Shown: in pieces, positions 9,681 to 21,413 of the stretch
How the letters are laid out: each line of letters opens with the position of its first letter
Numbering within the stretch: the stretch's first letter is position 1
NCBI GenBank assembly: GCA_037074705.1
Contig: CM073594.1
Location: 61,128,509-61,192,508, forward strand
Length of the DNA: 64,000 bases
Reading direction: 5' to 3'
From: Zhengitettix transpicula
Taxonomy: Eukaryota > Arthropoda > Insecta > Orthoptera > Tetrigidae
Notes under the pieces: model-generated
The model's input: the letters and a program-made list of their open reading frames with translations, nothing else
Database searches by the model: none
Told to the model about the DNA's origin: nothing
Made by a program: the position numbers and the translations under genes

Positions 9681-12600
9681 GTAACAGAAAAGCCTCCGAG
9701 TGAACCCGAAAACGAATTAGATTTCACGAGATTGTCTTTTCAAGAAGCCACTGATTTTCTTCACAGCACAAAGATTTTAAAAAACATCTAATAAAAATTG
9801 AAAATTATCTGACTGCCTTGAAATATATAATATAAATTTCAGTGACCAAATAAGTCAGAATAAAACGTTAAATAAACTAATTACAGTTTAGGTTTATTAG
9901 TTCCACTATGCCACTGCTGCGGTAATAAGAATAGTGAAATTTATATTAACTTACAAAAATAAATGTTCATAAAGCAAATATTTATGACTATAATAAATAA
10001 TAATTTTAAAAAAATTCTCACAGCGAGACAGTGCGGGGTCGGACAAAGAGTATTGAAGTGTTGAAAAACTAAGTTATAAAATATTATAAAGGGTTTGTCT
10101 GCATTTTTAGACTGAAAAACATTATTCTGTGACGACTGTATGATATAGTGTATTCGGCAGTTGATTACTGCTATTTTTGTAGGCTTTCTATTTGAATAAA
10201 TAATAGACTGGTGCCAACTGGCAATATATCTTGTGATCTGACCATTATTTGGATCACGATAACACTGACCGGCGTCCACTGTAATATCTTGGGCATTGAC
10301 GAAACTATTGGCGATCTTACTTTACAGTCTAGCGCTCTGAAAGGATTCCATCGTGTGTTTTGTGAAAGTGTATTTACAATAATGTGGAAAATTTTTAAAA
10401 ATTAGTAGTTTTCATTTGTTTAAAAGGTTTGGATTTGTAAATTTTGTGCTAAAGAAATTTAAGAATAATCAAAATTGGTATGTAAAGTATGGTTTTAAAT
10501 TTCGTAAAATATTTTTTAAACATTGCATACTTGTCATTTCGTCAAATTTAATTTAATTTTGTGCCTCTATTCTGGGGGAATATTTTAAACTGTATACCAT
10601 AAATTTTCATATTGATTTTCAATTATATACTTCTCTGAGGCCCGATAAAACGCCCTGAGATAAAATATGAGAATCTCATTTAAATTTATAGCTGTGGAAA
10701 ATTATTGTGTAAATTTGTATGTATAATTAATTTTTCTGTTTTTAATGAATCCTTCAAATATTATGTTAATCAGATTTCAGTTTCATCCTTTCCAATCTTT
10801 CACTAATTGCTAAAAATAGCTATTAAAATTTGAAAACTTCGAAGATATCATTAACTTATTTTTCAAAGTAGACAAGTCTTTAAATAACTACAAATTTTAA
10901 ACTAAAAGAAAATTTAAATTCTTTTATATATTTCAAAGTTTTTAACACATTAAATTGCACTTCGAAGTTAAATACAGTAAATAATTAACCCTTTAGTGTG
11001 TGATTTTTTATAATTTTTACTACTTAATTTTTAATGTGTTTTTTGTGAATACAATGCGGTAAAAATAACCAAAAATGTATGCTCGAAATTTTTAAAATAT
11101 TGTTTGAACATTTTGATTACGTTTCAAATATGCAACATCACGCACTTGTAGTTTCTAAATATGAACGGTCATGAATCTATAACTTAAAGTTTTTGTACTT
11201 GTAAATAAAATTTGTCTACAGTAAAATTAAATATAATTTAAAATATAAAAAATAAAAATTTTATTTATTAAAACTTAGTCGAAAATAAAGTCTTAATTAA
11301 ATTATCAAAAATTTATCAATTGTACAATTTTATTAAAATAATTACAGCTCTATTGATATATAAAATAAATGAAAATAAATATAATTAGGTCTCATTTATC
11401 AATAATTTACATTAATAGGCTATTTATGATTTTAGTGTGTTTATAATACTCTGATAAAGACGCTTAAATTTTCTTTATTAAAAATAATACAAAAAATAAA
11501 TATTCTGAAGTTTACCGGCGAGTAGAAAAAAACTACAGTGAGGGGTTGACTCACAGAAAGCTAGAGTAGGCATGTTTTAAACTGTTCACGGATGACAAAA
11601 ATTTCACATTTCCTTAAGTGCATGTGGTTTCATATTTGCATCTCAATTTCTCTCTCTTAGAAACCAACAGTCATGTCTATGAAGTGATAGTAAAAGTTAT
11701 GTTACATTAATGCTACACTATGCATTAAATATCTGAAACGTGTATTAAATTAAATTTATATATATATATTCATTATGAAAACATAAATTATAAAGTGAAA
11801 GGTCGTCACGAACGCTGATAAAAGAACGATTTGTAAAAATGTAGTCATAATTAAAAATTTATAAATAAATTAATATTTTAAAATATTAACCAGCTATCCT
11901 ACACAACTTTTCACAATTTTTCTTCAAAAAATTGTTTTTAAATACTATTAAATTTCGGACATAATCGTTTCGACTCGTTGATGTTTCGACTAGTATTTTT
12001 AAAGAGAGATACGAAAGTGTTTAATTAAATAAATTTAAATTTTCCTGTAAGATGTAGAAGTACACTTTAAAGACCTTGTAATACGAGAAACTATTTTCTT
12101 TAAATGCCATGAATAGTAGAGTAAATACCCTGTACGAAAGCAATTTTTGGGAACTGAACTCGTGAAGGAGCTCTCACTTACGGTGGAGAAAATTAAATAA
12201 TCGTCGTGATATAGATAAATTGATGTAAGTGCTACTCACTGCTCAGCTTAACTAATTTCTCTCTCAAGTACGTCCATTAAGAAATGGATTTTTTTGTTTC
12301 AATTAACAGAGAGAGAAGGCGGACGTGTAATTTTATCTAAAATGTAGCGAGAGATCGCTCCGAAGGAAGGAAGGAAGGAGTCATCTATATTTTACGTTGC
12401 TGGCGTTTTGCGGGGGAGAGTAATGAGTATAAAGAGTCTGCGCTAGTTTACGACTTCATATCTCCAGTTTACGATGCAGTACTCTGGGCCAAATTGGATC
12501 ACCTCGTCAGGAGAAAGCGTTATGCTACGGCAAGGGAAAATGGAGGGACATGGGGGGAAAAACCACCTGGATTATCCGAAGACTCCAGCTCAAACTAAGT

Positions 12601-13255
12601 CACATGACTAGTTAGTTGCAGGTCTCAAATATTTCTAATTGAAATGTATACTACCTGATAGTGGTGACAACGTCATTGGAACGTCATATGATTTTATTAG
12701 TTCTTTACTGAGAGATTAGGAAACGTAAAACCACGCATAGAACAAAATACGTACTATGAATCCACTCAGACCTGAATATTCCCACAATCGTACGAGTAGA
12801 AAAACAACCATTCAATGGTCAACTACGCAGAATCATCCTACATCCAAACCATTAATTTCTCAAACCTCGCTCCAACCTAAAATATTAAGAAGACTTACAA
12901 GAAAAAGGCCTGCGGATTTAACCAACTAAAGAAAAATTCAAATTATACTCAAGGTTTATCATAACGATAATACCATGCATGTAAATATCACTGTATAAAA
13001 CAGTCACATATTTTCGTCATAACAAGAAAAATTTTTATATAATAAGTTAAACGATAATTTAAAAAAATAAGATACACGAAGAATGAAAATACGTCAATGA
13101 GAAACAAAGACAATACGCAAAATACATATAAAAATACCAAATAATAAACACACAAACTAGAGAAAAATATATCAAACAGAAAAGTCAGAACAAGTTGAAT
13201 ATTAAATACTTGCTTCAGTGGTTACATTTACATCGATATCATTACATATAGCAAA
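9681..13255. other. Long AT-rich stretch without recognisable genes
   Basis: About 3.6 kb, mostly AT-rich. A 112-codon minus frame (9941-10279) and a 64-codon plus frame (10211-10405) overlap each other and show no domain. There is a short GGAA repeat at about 12363-12378. The block 12120-12620 has more balanced composition, but I could not assign a role. Confidence 0.5.
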
Positions 13256-13293
13256 AAATAGTTTCGTCCTTCATTTTGTGACTTTGTCAGGTA
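13256..13293 (-). repeat. Dispersed hairpin motif, single copy
   Basis: Read on the minus strand: ACCTGACAAAGTCAC, loop, GGACGAAACTATTT. The hammerhead-type G8 position is A (CTGACAA), so this copy breaks that consensus even though the overall motif is clear. Confidence 0.55.
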
Positions 13294-14790
13294 AGCATAT
13301 AATCAGTGTGAAAAAATTAAGAGATTGATAATTACCTGTCGTGATAAAAATTTGAATGGTAAGTGTTTCTTACTGTACGTCAATGGGAAAATATCGACCG
13401 GATCGGGAATCTAACCTTAATTAACTTAACCATGGCCCTATGGCTTGAGGCCTATGTAAACGTTCTCTATATATATCGTTAAATGTTTCATTTTTCAAAT
13501 TAATTTCTATTCTATAAAATTACAAGACATTAGTAGGTTCAAAACAATTTTGAATAAGATACTAAAGTATTTGCGATTTTAAGATGAATGGTCTTGCTTC
13601 AACCGATAACAATAATTCTTCGACATCATTGACGAAATATTTATCACAAAAATTTATTTTTAAAGCATCATGTTTTTCGAATATCCTTATGTTAACCTCA
13701 TGAAGTCATGTTATGTTTTGTTTCTATTTGTATTAATTTCGAAATAAATGTATTAAATAAAGGAAATATATTCTAACTTTTTTGCCGTTATATTTATTCA
13801 TTTTGTTACTGTACATCAGATAAAATAATAAATTTTATAATAGTAAAATACGTAAGATAGAAATATATTAATACGTTAAGAGTAAGAAAAACAGGTAATT
13901 TAAAACAGGAAAATACATAAGATAAAAATATTAATACCTACATAGATGGAAATAGACATATATTAAAAGATTTCATAATAATCAAATCATTGAGAGGGGG
14001 GGGGGAGAAACAAGGTTATAATGAGAAATTTTAGTTTATATTTAGCGTTAATATTAATCTCATATTATTAAATTTATTAATATTATTATTTTAGACTTAT
14101 TATAATCGATATTTGCCCAGTTTAACTGATTAAAATTTCAAGATCATACTGAGATATATACTTTTTTTTCCAGTAGTTACTACCGATGTCCTTAATTTAT
14201 TTCTCTAATAATCAGCAAGTAATTTCTCATACGATTTCACGCTTAATAATTGCTCTATCCGCAATTCATTTCTGTGTCGTATAATAAGACCAATTTATTT
14301 AATTTGCTTATACCAATACTCAGAAGATAGATTCTAAAAAACCAAATTTCTATAAGGTCGTATGAAATAAAATAATTTATGGAATATAATTATAAAAATT
14401 AATATTTTTATAAATTATAATGTTGAATAAATCATTCTCGGGTTTTCAGAAGGGTTAAAAAATAATTAGTATATTATAAATATTTAACTCGGATATTCAT
14501 AATTTGGCTAATAATTGTGAGATAAAAACGGGGATTATAAACATGTAAATAAGTCATTAAATACATTTAAAAAATCTTAGTCTGTAATAAAATATAATTT
14601 ACATATTAAGAATTTGAAAACGGGCTTGTGAAATCTTAACGGTGAAATCGTAAAAAATTATTCTAAAAAAATATTATTTATTTAATACGTAATGAAATAA
14701 TAACGAATTAAATTTGAAAACTCAAAACAAATGTGCGCGATTTAAATAACCCGGAGAGAAGTGAAAAAAGAATTGTGTAACATTTTGAAC
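13294..14790. other. AT-rich stretch with a G10 run
   Basis: AT-rich with no supported open frame. A run of ten G at 13996-14005 is the only compositional outlier. Confidence 0.4.
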
Positions 14791-14990
14791 GGTAAAAATA
14801 TACATCCAGAAATTTTAAATTACCTGCCCGTTATATTCCAATGGAAAGATTCGGTTTCATACGCTTCCACCAAAGTGGATTGCCAAATGGGGTATTTGCA
14901 TCAATCACGATTTTTTATGCCTAATTAATGTTAATTAATTTTCAGATACTCCCTCTCGTTTAGATTAAAATCACGAATTACACTTTGGGT
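14791..14990. promoter_or_regulatory. POU/homeodomain-type site cluster (candidate enhancer)
   Basis: Within 50 bases: ATTTGCAT at 14894-14901 (the reverse complement of the octamer ATGCAAAT), TTTTATGC at about 14913-14920, and TAATTAATGTTAATTAATT at 14922-14940. These match POU, Abd-B/caudal-type and paired homeodomain cores respectively. The block is flanked by balanced sequence with CCAAT-like and 'ccaccaaagtgg' words. Function is inferred from motif clustering only. Confidence 0.3.
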
Positions 14991-15195
14991 AAAATAAATA
15001 TTTAGTATTTTTTACTGTAAATCTAATAATCTGTTAAACTGATCTTGATCCACTCATGTTCCATTTACAGCATCAATCAGTTGTATAAATCATCGTATTT
15101 AAGGAATAAATAAACGGTACGTGCAGCGTCGAAGCAAAACTTTTCATGTTACGGTCCTTCCCTTACAAACTTTTGGATAAAATGCTTTTATTCAG

Positions 15196-15714
15196 ATGAA
15201 TACACACCCCCACAAGACCTCAAGAACGTCTTACTTTACCAATACAAGGGAAAAACTTTCTATTCCATTTCGTTGTCCTCGTTTTCCGATCCGTTTAATG
15301 CAGATGAACAACAGAAATTCCCATTTGTCTTGGCGGTTATTGGAATTTGCTACCGTCGTAAAGACTCAGACAGACAGACGTAATAAGAGAGGGTTCATAG
15401 TTCTCGCTTCAGCCTTTCTCTGCTCCAAAAAAAAGGCGGGGGGGGGGGTGCTTTTGAAGAACGTTCATTTCCATATCACAGGATGCTCTCGCCGACCCCA
15501 ACCCCATTACTTTTCTTTCTTTATTTATTTTCTCTGGTGCTTTTTCATTCTCACCTTTATCAACATTTCGGAAAGAACGTGGCTTCTCACTATTTTAACA
15601 AGTGACGACTTTACTGGTCACATTTTATTTTACACATCAATAAATACGAATTTCTATTACTTCTGGAAAGACGCATTTAACGAAAACAATGCAAGATGTT
15701 ACATTACCCTTTAG
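15196..15714 (+). other. 172-codon open frame, doubtful coding status
   Basis: This is the longest open frame noted in the window. It reads from an ATG at 15196 to a stop ending at 15714. It crosses an A8 plus G11 mononucleotide run that encodes a KKKAGGG segment at about residues 78-84. Residues about 102-124 form a hydrophobic aromatic-rich stretch that could span a membrane. There is no signal peptide, no conserved motif and no repeat of known type. Length alone is weak evidence: uninterrupted T/C-rich sequence lacks TAA/TAG and lengthens frames. It could be an unrecognised exon, but I lean to chance. Confidence 0.15.
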
Positions 15715-15879
15715 AATCTGTGAATAAAATAACTAATTTTTTAGATAAAGAAGAAGCTAGTTAACAATGATAAAATACACACCAAACGCCTTTTCTCCAA
15801 TGTTGGTTTCATCCGACAAAACAAAATCGTAGACACCACAAAACTAAAACTAACTCATTTACAATCACTAAATAAAATC

Positions 15880-16281
15880 GACTGTTTGTTTGTGTGCATG
15901 TACGTTCTACATACAAATCTACCCCATTTATTGACAAAATTTCGTACACGTGTTCCCTTCGAACCGAAAACAAACACTGTGGATGTAAAATACTTCTACC
16001 AACCCCAGGGACGAAGCTTAAAAATTTCTAACATGCTGAAACAGCTAATATTTGCGTCGGAGAAATATTTTCCGGCGTCAATGAGATTGATAGTGTTCCT
16101 CCCGATGATTTTTGTGTATAATTTTAACCCCATTCAGCATGGGATGACTGTGCCTTTAGGGAAGGTATGGACGGGCGCTTACATGAAAATTAACCAAAAA
16201 CAAGATTGGAGTCTAATCCGGGTTTATGAATGTCGCTGAGTTTAATTACAGGAAACCGGGAAACGCCCGTCACCTAAATAG
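15880..16281 (-). repeat. Family A repeat, copy A2
   Basis: The minus-strand reading starts near 16281 with a degraded start box (GTGACGGGCGTTTCCCGG). It proceeds through 'aaactcagcgacattcataa', 'gattagactccaatct', 'ccccattcagcatggg' in reverse, and an ACACGTGTACGAAATTTTG block near 15940. This order is the same as in A1. The plus-strand 117-codon frame here (15886-16239) is a by-product of the repeat. Confidence 0.7.
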
Positions 16282-16540
16282 TTATGAAGAAAAAAAACCT
16301 TTCATACAGTCTCCGATTTATTTAAAACTTTCAGACAGACAGATTTCGACATTATGTCATAGTCATTCTATAAGTTGAAATACATAAATGATAGAGTACA
16401 TGTTATAATCACTACATTAATGAAGAATTTTCCCAGAACAGAAATAAAAAATTACAGAACTTAATGTTTTAGTCATTTTCAAGTAGTACCAACTGATTGA
16501 AATTTATTTAAATTGTTCTTAAGAATAATATCGCTGGTGA

Positions 16541-16672
16541 TTCAAAAAATATATAAATATTTATAATTTAATCCAAAAATATGTAAATATTTATAATATA
16601 ATCCAAAAATATGTAAATATTTATAATATAATCCAAAAATATGTAAATATTTATAATATAATCCAAAATTAA
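16541..16672. repeat. 30-bp minisatellite, about 4.3 copies
   Basis: The unit ATCCAAAAATATGTAAATAT plus TTATAATATA repeats with an exact 30-base period. ATCCAAAA starts occur at 16571, 16601, 16631 and 16661, with a diverged copy before them. Because 30 is divisible by three, the minus strand reads as a 10-residue peptide repeat. This is a consequence of the period, not evidence for a protein. Confidence 0.92.
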
Positions 16673-18220
16673 CTTTCGTCAGACTCAAAATAAATGTTTT
16701 TTTATAAAAATATTGATAAATATTACAAAAAATTTGGAAATTTAATTTGTTATTCAAAACTATTAGATAATTTTAAAATTTTAATTTATTTTTGTATTCC
16801 TAACAAATTCGTTATATTAAACAACTACGAAAAAATGCCTGTAACTGCTTCAAATTTCGTAATAGTGTCTAATGTAATTATATATTATATTTAAAACATG
16901 TAAAATAATTTAATTAAGTAAAAATTTTGGTATAATTCTTTCAAAATTAATAATAAAAAATTTGATACTTTATTTTTTAAATTTTCAAAAAAAATTGTTT
17001 ATATTAATCTCTGTTAATATTACAACTTCAACGGACAAATATATGAATTTAGCTATATACTCTTCAGACGAAAGGTAAATTTTTAAGAATAAATATATAT
17101 GAAAATATAATTTAGTTTTTTTGTACGTTAATAGTGTAAACCTTTGAATTACTTTTAAATTTTTAAATGAGCATGAAAATGAATCAATGAATTGATTTAT
17201 TATATTACTTTGCAAATATTTAAATTACGGTCACGCTGAACTACACCAGAAGTTAAGCTTTCGATACTGACACATAATTCCACAATTCCGTTTATATCTA
17301 ATTCCCCTCCGCCCTCCTTTTCCAAAAACATATAACGGATTATATGGTACAAAACTTTAAGAATCCTTGACGTGTATATAAAATACACATCTCTAGTTCA
17401 CTTCTATATTCTTTCCTTCGTGCGACGTCCACAAAATCTGATGGCCTGTTCGTTAAAGCATCACCACCCACATACACCCCATCCCCACCCCACCGCGAAT
17501 CCTCCGGGGGATTAACGAAGATCATCTCTCTTCGTTTGCGAGCGACGTCAAATAGATCGCGTCACACAAATTGACATCCTTTTTTTTTTGTTCAGATGTC
17601 AAATACTCGAATTATATCTGCGATCTAGTTCCATCTCTATTGTAGGGTGGAGAGAGGTTGGAAGGGGTTGAGAACGTATTGTTGTTTTCAACACACTTGC
17701 CCTAGCCAGTAGAGTTAAAAATAAAACGAATTTGTACCGGCGCGCTGAATTTGTCATACAATAAAATAACAGATGTGAATATGAGTAAAAAAATATTTCT
17801 CGTACAGTTGAAACGACAATATACAAAAATACTACTATATATTGAAATACATAGAATAAAATATAGTGGCAATTAAAATTTTCCGACTTCAATAAACGAA
17901 AAAGAAAATCGTGTCATGGCTATCGACTGAATAATTTCGAAATAATGGCGAACATTTGATGTGAATGCGTCATCAAAATTTTCCATATAGTGCATTTTTT
18001 TTAGTATATATTCTAACCTGTGATAATTACTAAGTTGGAAAATAAAATGAAAAGATGATCTATATCATGCATAATCATGCCTTTTCTCGCAATTATGTAA
18101 CAAAAGCAGATAATTGTACGTTTAATAAAGTGTAGTTTGTAACGAAAATACTGGCAATTTATTAAAAAAATTATTTAAAAAAGCTAACTATATATAAAAA
18201 AAATGAAACAACCTTTTAAA
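16673..18220. other. Unannotated; more balanced at 17230-17760
   Basis: AT-rich except for roughly 17230-17760, which includes a C-rich 'ccaccccaccgcg' segment. Overlapping short minus-strand frames (17200-17892) have no recognisable domain. Confidence 0.4.
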
Positions 18221-18444
18221 GTCAGAAATTTATTTATAATTGAAAAAATAATGAAACGTTTCGTCGCTATTTACTAGTTCTTCAGATACATGAAGTTTGA
18301 AAGTATTTTGACAGTCAGGGATTTAATCCGTTGACCGCTGTCGTCGAAAAAAAACAGGCTGCGTTTCATCAACCTGAAGTGATCGAAAATAGCGACGAAA
18401 CGTTGTATATTTTTTTCAATGACCCCTATAAATCATTTTCTGCC
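18221..18444. mobile_element. Foldback element E1 with paired hairpin motifs
   Basis: The left arm begins GTCAGAAATTTA at 18221 and the right arm ends ATCATTTTCTGCC at 18444, so both termini read GNCAGAAA inward. Outward-facing hairpin motifs lie at 18254-18293 (minus; ATCTGAAGAACTAG to TAGCGACGAAACG) and 18380-18410 (plus; CCTGAAGTGATCG to TAGCGACGAAACG). The shared core TAGCGACGAAACGTT forms an inverted repeat. The centre holds GACAGTCAGGGATT, then AATCCGTTGACCGCTGTC, which folds on itself. The same central box and termini occur in E2 at 28.6 kb. Non-coding. Origin uncertain; Penelope-related by motif. Confidence 0.7.
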
Positions 18445-18488
18445 AAAAAAAAGGATGTGTTTATTTTATAATTTACTCATAAGTAGTC

Positions 18489-18489
<1 letters not shown>

Positions 18490-18527
<38 letters not shown>
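18490..18527. repeat. (AT)n microsatellite
   Basis: About 38 bases of uninterrupted AT dinucleotides, immediately before the next outward-facing motif pair. Confidence 0.95.
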
Positions 18528-18529
<2 letters not shown>

Positions 18530-18543
18530 CTTCAATTAAAAAA

Positions 18544-18720
18544 TAACGTTTCGGGACGTATTTGAATCCCTCGACATCTTTGAGACTAGAACTGAAAAGT
18601 TATGTACTAAAAGATATGCGAAACTAGAAATTATAAACATTCACGAAGTCTGGTTACGAATGAAACTTTTCACTAAAGTCTTGACCTGAAGAAGGTACAA
18701 AATAGGTTTCGAAACGTTGT
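18544..18720. mobile_element. Outward-facing hairpin-motif pair (177 bp)
   Basis: The minus motif at 18544-18586 reads CTCAAAGATGTCGAGGG, loop, CGTCCCGAAACGTT. The plus motif at 18684-18720 reads ACCTGAAGAAGGTAC, then GGTTTCGAAACGTTGTC. The plus copy keeps CTGAAGA, GAAAC and a downstream GTC spaced as in a hammerhead with a very short stem III, but stem II is weak. This is the second such pair within 500 bases. Confidence 0.6.
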
Positions 18721-19279
18721 CATCTTAACCTCAATTTTTTAAATAAATAAAATATTATTACGCTTGGTCATAAACTACAATTTATTTAATCATAAACAGA
18801 CGTAAAAATCAAAACATTTCATTTTTTGTATTATTTGTGAAGTATTTACGATTTAATGTGATCAGGAATTTGAAATTAAAATAACAAAACATTATTTTCA
18901 AACCCAAAAAAATGCAGAACAGTGGAAAAATGTAAAATAAAATATTAATTTAATCAGAATTAAAATCAATGTTATTTATTTTGGCCTTTATACAAATAAA
19001 ATTCTGAAATTTTTGTTATCATATATAAATAAGCTAATAAAAACACAGTTGATAAAAATTTGACTTTTATAATTTGTTAACATGCGTGCGTAAAATAAAT
19101 AAATCGAAGCTGGAGCGCAAGTATGAAATAAACGTTTCCCCACAGCTTTAAAATTATCGTTGATATGTAATATAAACGCCACTAACATTATCCGATACGT
19201 GAATCAGTATAAATGGATTATTTATTTTTATTGTTACCCCATAAACGTTTACCATAGCTTCATCCAACAACGCAAAAAT
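18721..19279. other. AT-rich, nothing recognised
   Basis: No supported open frame or repeat match. Confidence 0.4.
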
Positions 19280-19520
19280 AATGGAGCATTTTTTTAAAAA
19301 CGCACTTTTGCGAATGAGTGTATTAGCCTGTTTCTTTTATCTATTTCAACGATACCAGTCCGTAACGCGAGTAAATCCATACCGTTGTAATAAATGAGTT
19401 AAACTACGTAGCAAGCAATGGAGGACAGAAATATCGAGTGACAGCCATCGTGCGATACGAGTCTCGTTTGTAATTGATTGGACACGTCCAGACCCGACTG
19501 TGATTGATTTGTTTTTGCCT
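19280..19520. promoter_or_regulatory. Balanced island with TGATTGAT-type sites (candidate)
   Basis: GTAATTGATTGG at about 19470-19481 and TGATTGAT at 19501-19508 resemble Exd/Pbx-Hox composite sites. The surrounding 150 bases are GC-balanced and free of repeat-family matches. Function is inferred from motifs only. Confidence 0.25.
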
Positions 19521-19889
19521 AATCACCTTGCAACACTTTTTGAGACAAAAAAAATAATTAATTATCTGAAACCTACATTATTATATTTTCATTTCTTGTC
19601 AGGAAAGTAAATTACGAGTGTGTGTAACACTGGAAGGGTTTAAGGAATGTTCACATATATCGATGACGGGGGTTGTGTATAAGGGTTGGGGTGTAGAGGA
19701 GGTGTTATAAACTTTGTAATATAAATTTTATAACAATAAAATTACAAATATAGTAATTTAAAGGTGTCAAACATTAAAAATCTTACCAAATTGATTAATA
19801 TGATACATTTCTTCAAATATGTTACTGAGTAATTTCTGTTAGAATCCATAAAAAGAATATATAGCTGATAAACTATTTCATAATAATAA

Positions 19890-21053
19890 ATAATAATATA
19901 TATGTATCTGTGCGCAAATGTGTGTATCTGTGTATCCCCTAAACACTCCTAAACCAGATTGCGATGACTTTGGTGAGTTGTTGCGCGCGAAGGTTTCTGT
20001 CTGGTTTTCTAAGCGTAAGGAAACTCCCAAAAGGAGAACGGGGGTGACATATAAAAACATTCTGTTTTGAGTGTATAATTTCAACCCCATAAAGCACCAA
20101 TAATACATAAATATAACACGAAACGGCTGAGATTAGTGTCAAATCCAGGATTATAAATTTTAATTAGGTCAATCCTGACATTAACTATGTCAGTTAAGTT
20201 TTAGATGAGTCCTTAAATGTGAGGATGTAAGAGGGTAAAATGGATTTCCGTTTACAATCTTAAATTCGTAGACCAATTTCTATCAAACTTTATACACATG
20301 TTACTTACGATCCAGGAGCAAACACTGAGGGCTTAAGAGACACCTACTGCATCTATGGATTAGGGAGGAATTTAAAAAAATTCCTGAACAGCCATTATTA
20401 GCGTCGAATAATATGCTTCCGGTGTCGCTTAATTTTATAGCGTCATTGTAAAATTTTTATGTATTTAATTTCAACTCCAAATGGCAAGGGATGGAAGCAC
20501 CCTTACAGTATAGGTGTTTTGTGGAAGTGGTTTACATAAAAATAAAATGCAAAAAGGACCTATATTATTGTCGATTCACTGGTTATAGGATTCGCTGAGT
20601 TTAATTCTCGCATTAATCATGGCGGTTGATGAAATTTTTTGTTCCTCTCCGTGGAGGTGGACCTTTTTGAGAATAGATTATCCGGAGTAGTTTTATACCG
20701 CGTTAAGGTACCGGCAAATTTCTATTTTCTTATTGTATTCTCTCCGTTTTGGTCTTTATTAAGTTAACAATTGCATTTTTTTAGTCCTTTTAGATATCTG
20801 GAAAATTTTACACTTTATTAAGTTATCGAGTATTCTTTACTGTTTTAATTCGTCGAGATACTTGATTTTTACTTTATGTTGTAGGAGTGTTCCCGAACAC
20901 TGTCAGTCATCGTCGTGATTTATTTTAAGTTAGATGCCTATATAACACTGGCGCTATTGGTGCTGGTTAAATGAAATGTTTACCTAGAGGTTAGCGTCAA
21001 ATCATCACCTCCTATGGTTAATTTAAATAAATACCCGGAAAACTCCAAGCACT
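19890..21053 (-). repeat. Family A repeat, copy A3
   Basis: The block order matches the A family read in reverse: 'cctaaa.cactcctaaacc.gattgcgatga.tttggtgag', 'aaccccataaagcaccaata', 'gctgagtttaatt', 'cattattagcgtcgaataat', ending with AAATAAATACCCGG at about 21026-21039, the inverted start box. The part 20221-21000 is especially close to 31880-32660, including 'aaactttatacacatgttac' and 'cgatccagga'. Non-coding. Confidence 0.75.
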
Positions 21054-21346
21054 CATAGTAGATAATATTTATTTAATAATATGTAATAATAAATAAAACT
21101 CCATGATAATGACATATATATTCTAACAATTATGACTACTTAAAAATAATATTATGTATAAATAGTATAACATATATTAATAATATAATATATATAAAAA
21201 AATATAATAATAAGCGTCTATTTCAGCCACGGCAGTCAAGGAAGAATGGCCTGAATATTGTAAGTGCACCTAAATTTATATTGATTGTTTTTGCCAACTT
21301 TTTATTATTGCAATTGTTTGGTTTGGATTTGTAGTGTTAAACTTCA

Positions 21347-21413
21347 GCCTGAAGAAGTCACAAATTTAGCAACGAAACGTAGTTTAATTTACCATAAATA
21401 ATTGCTTTCTGCC
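21347..21413 (+). repeat. Hairpin motif with E1/E2-type tail
   Basis: GCCTGAAGAAGTCAC to AGCAACGAAACGTAG, followed by an AT-rich tail ending TTTCTGCC at 21406-21413. It is a single arm of the E1/E2 type; no left partner was found. Confidence 0.6.

Noticed and set aside
9941..10279. 112-codon minus-strand frame
   Set aside because: No domain, composition typical of AT-rich non-coding DNA, no partner exons.
15886..16239. 117-codon plus-strand frame
   Set aside because: Lies entirely within the family A repeat, antisense to its orientation.
16542..16757. Minus-strand peptide with ten-residue repeats
   Set aside because: Direct consequence of a 30-bp minisatellite whose period is a multiple of three.
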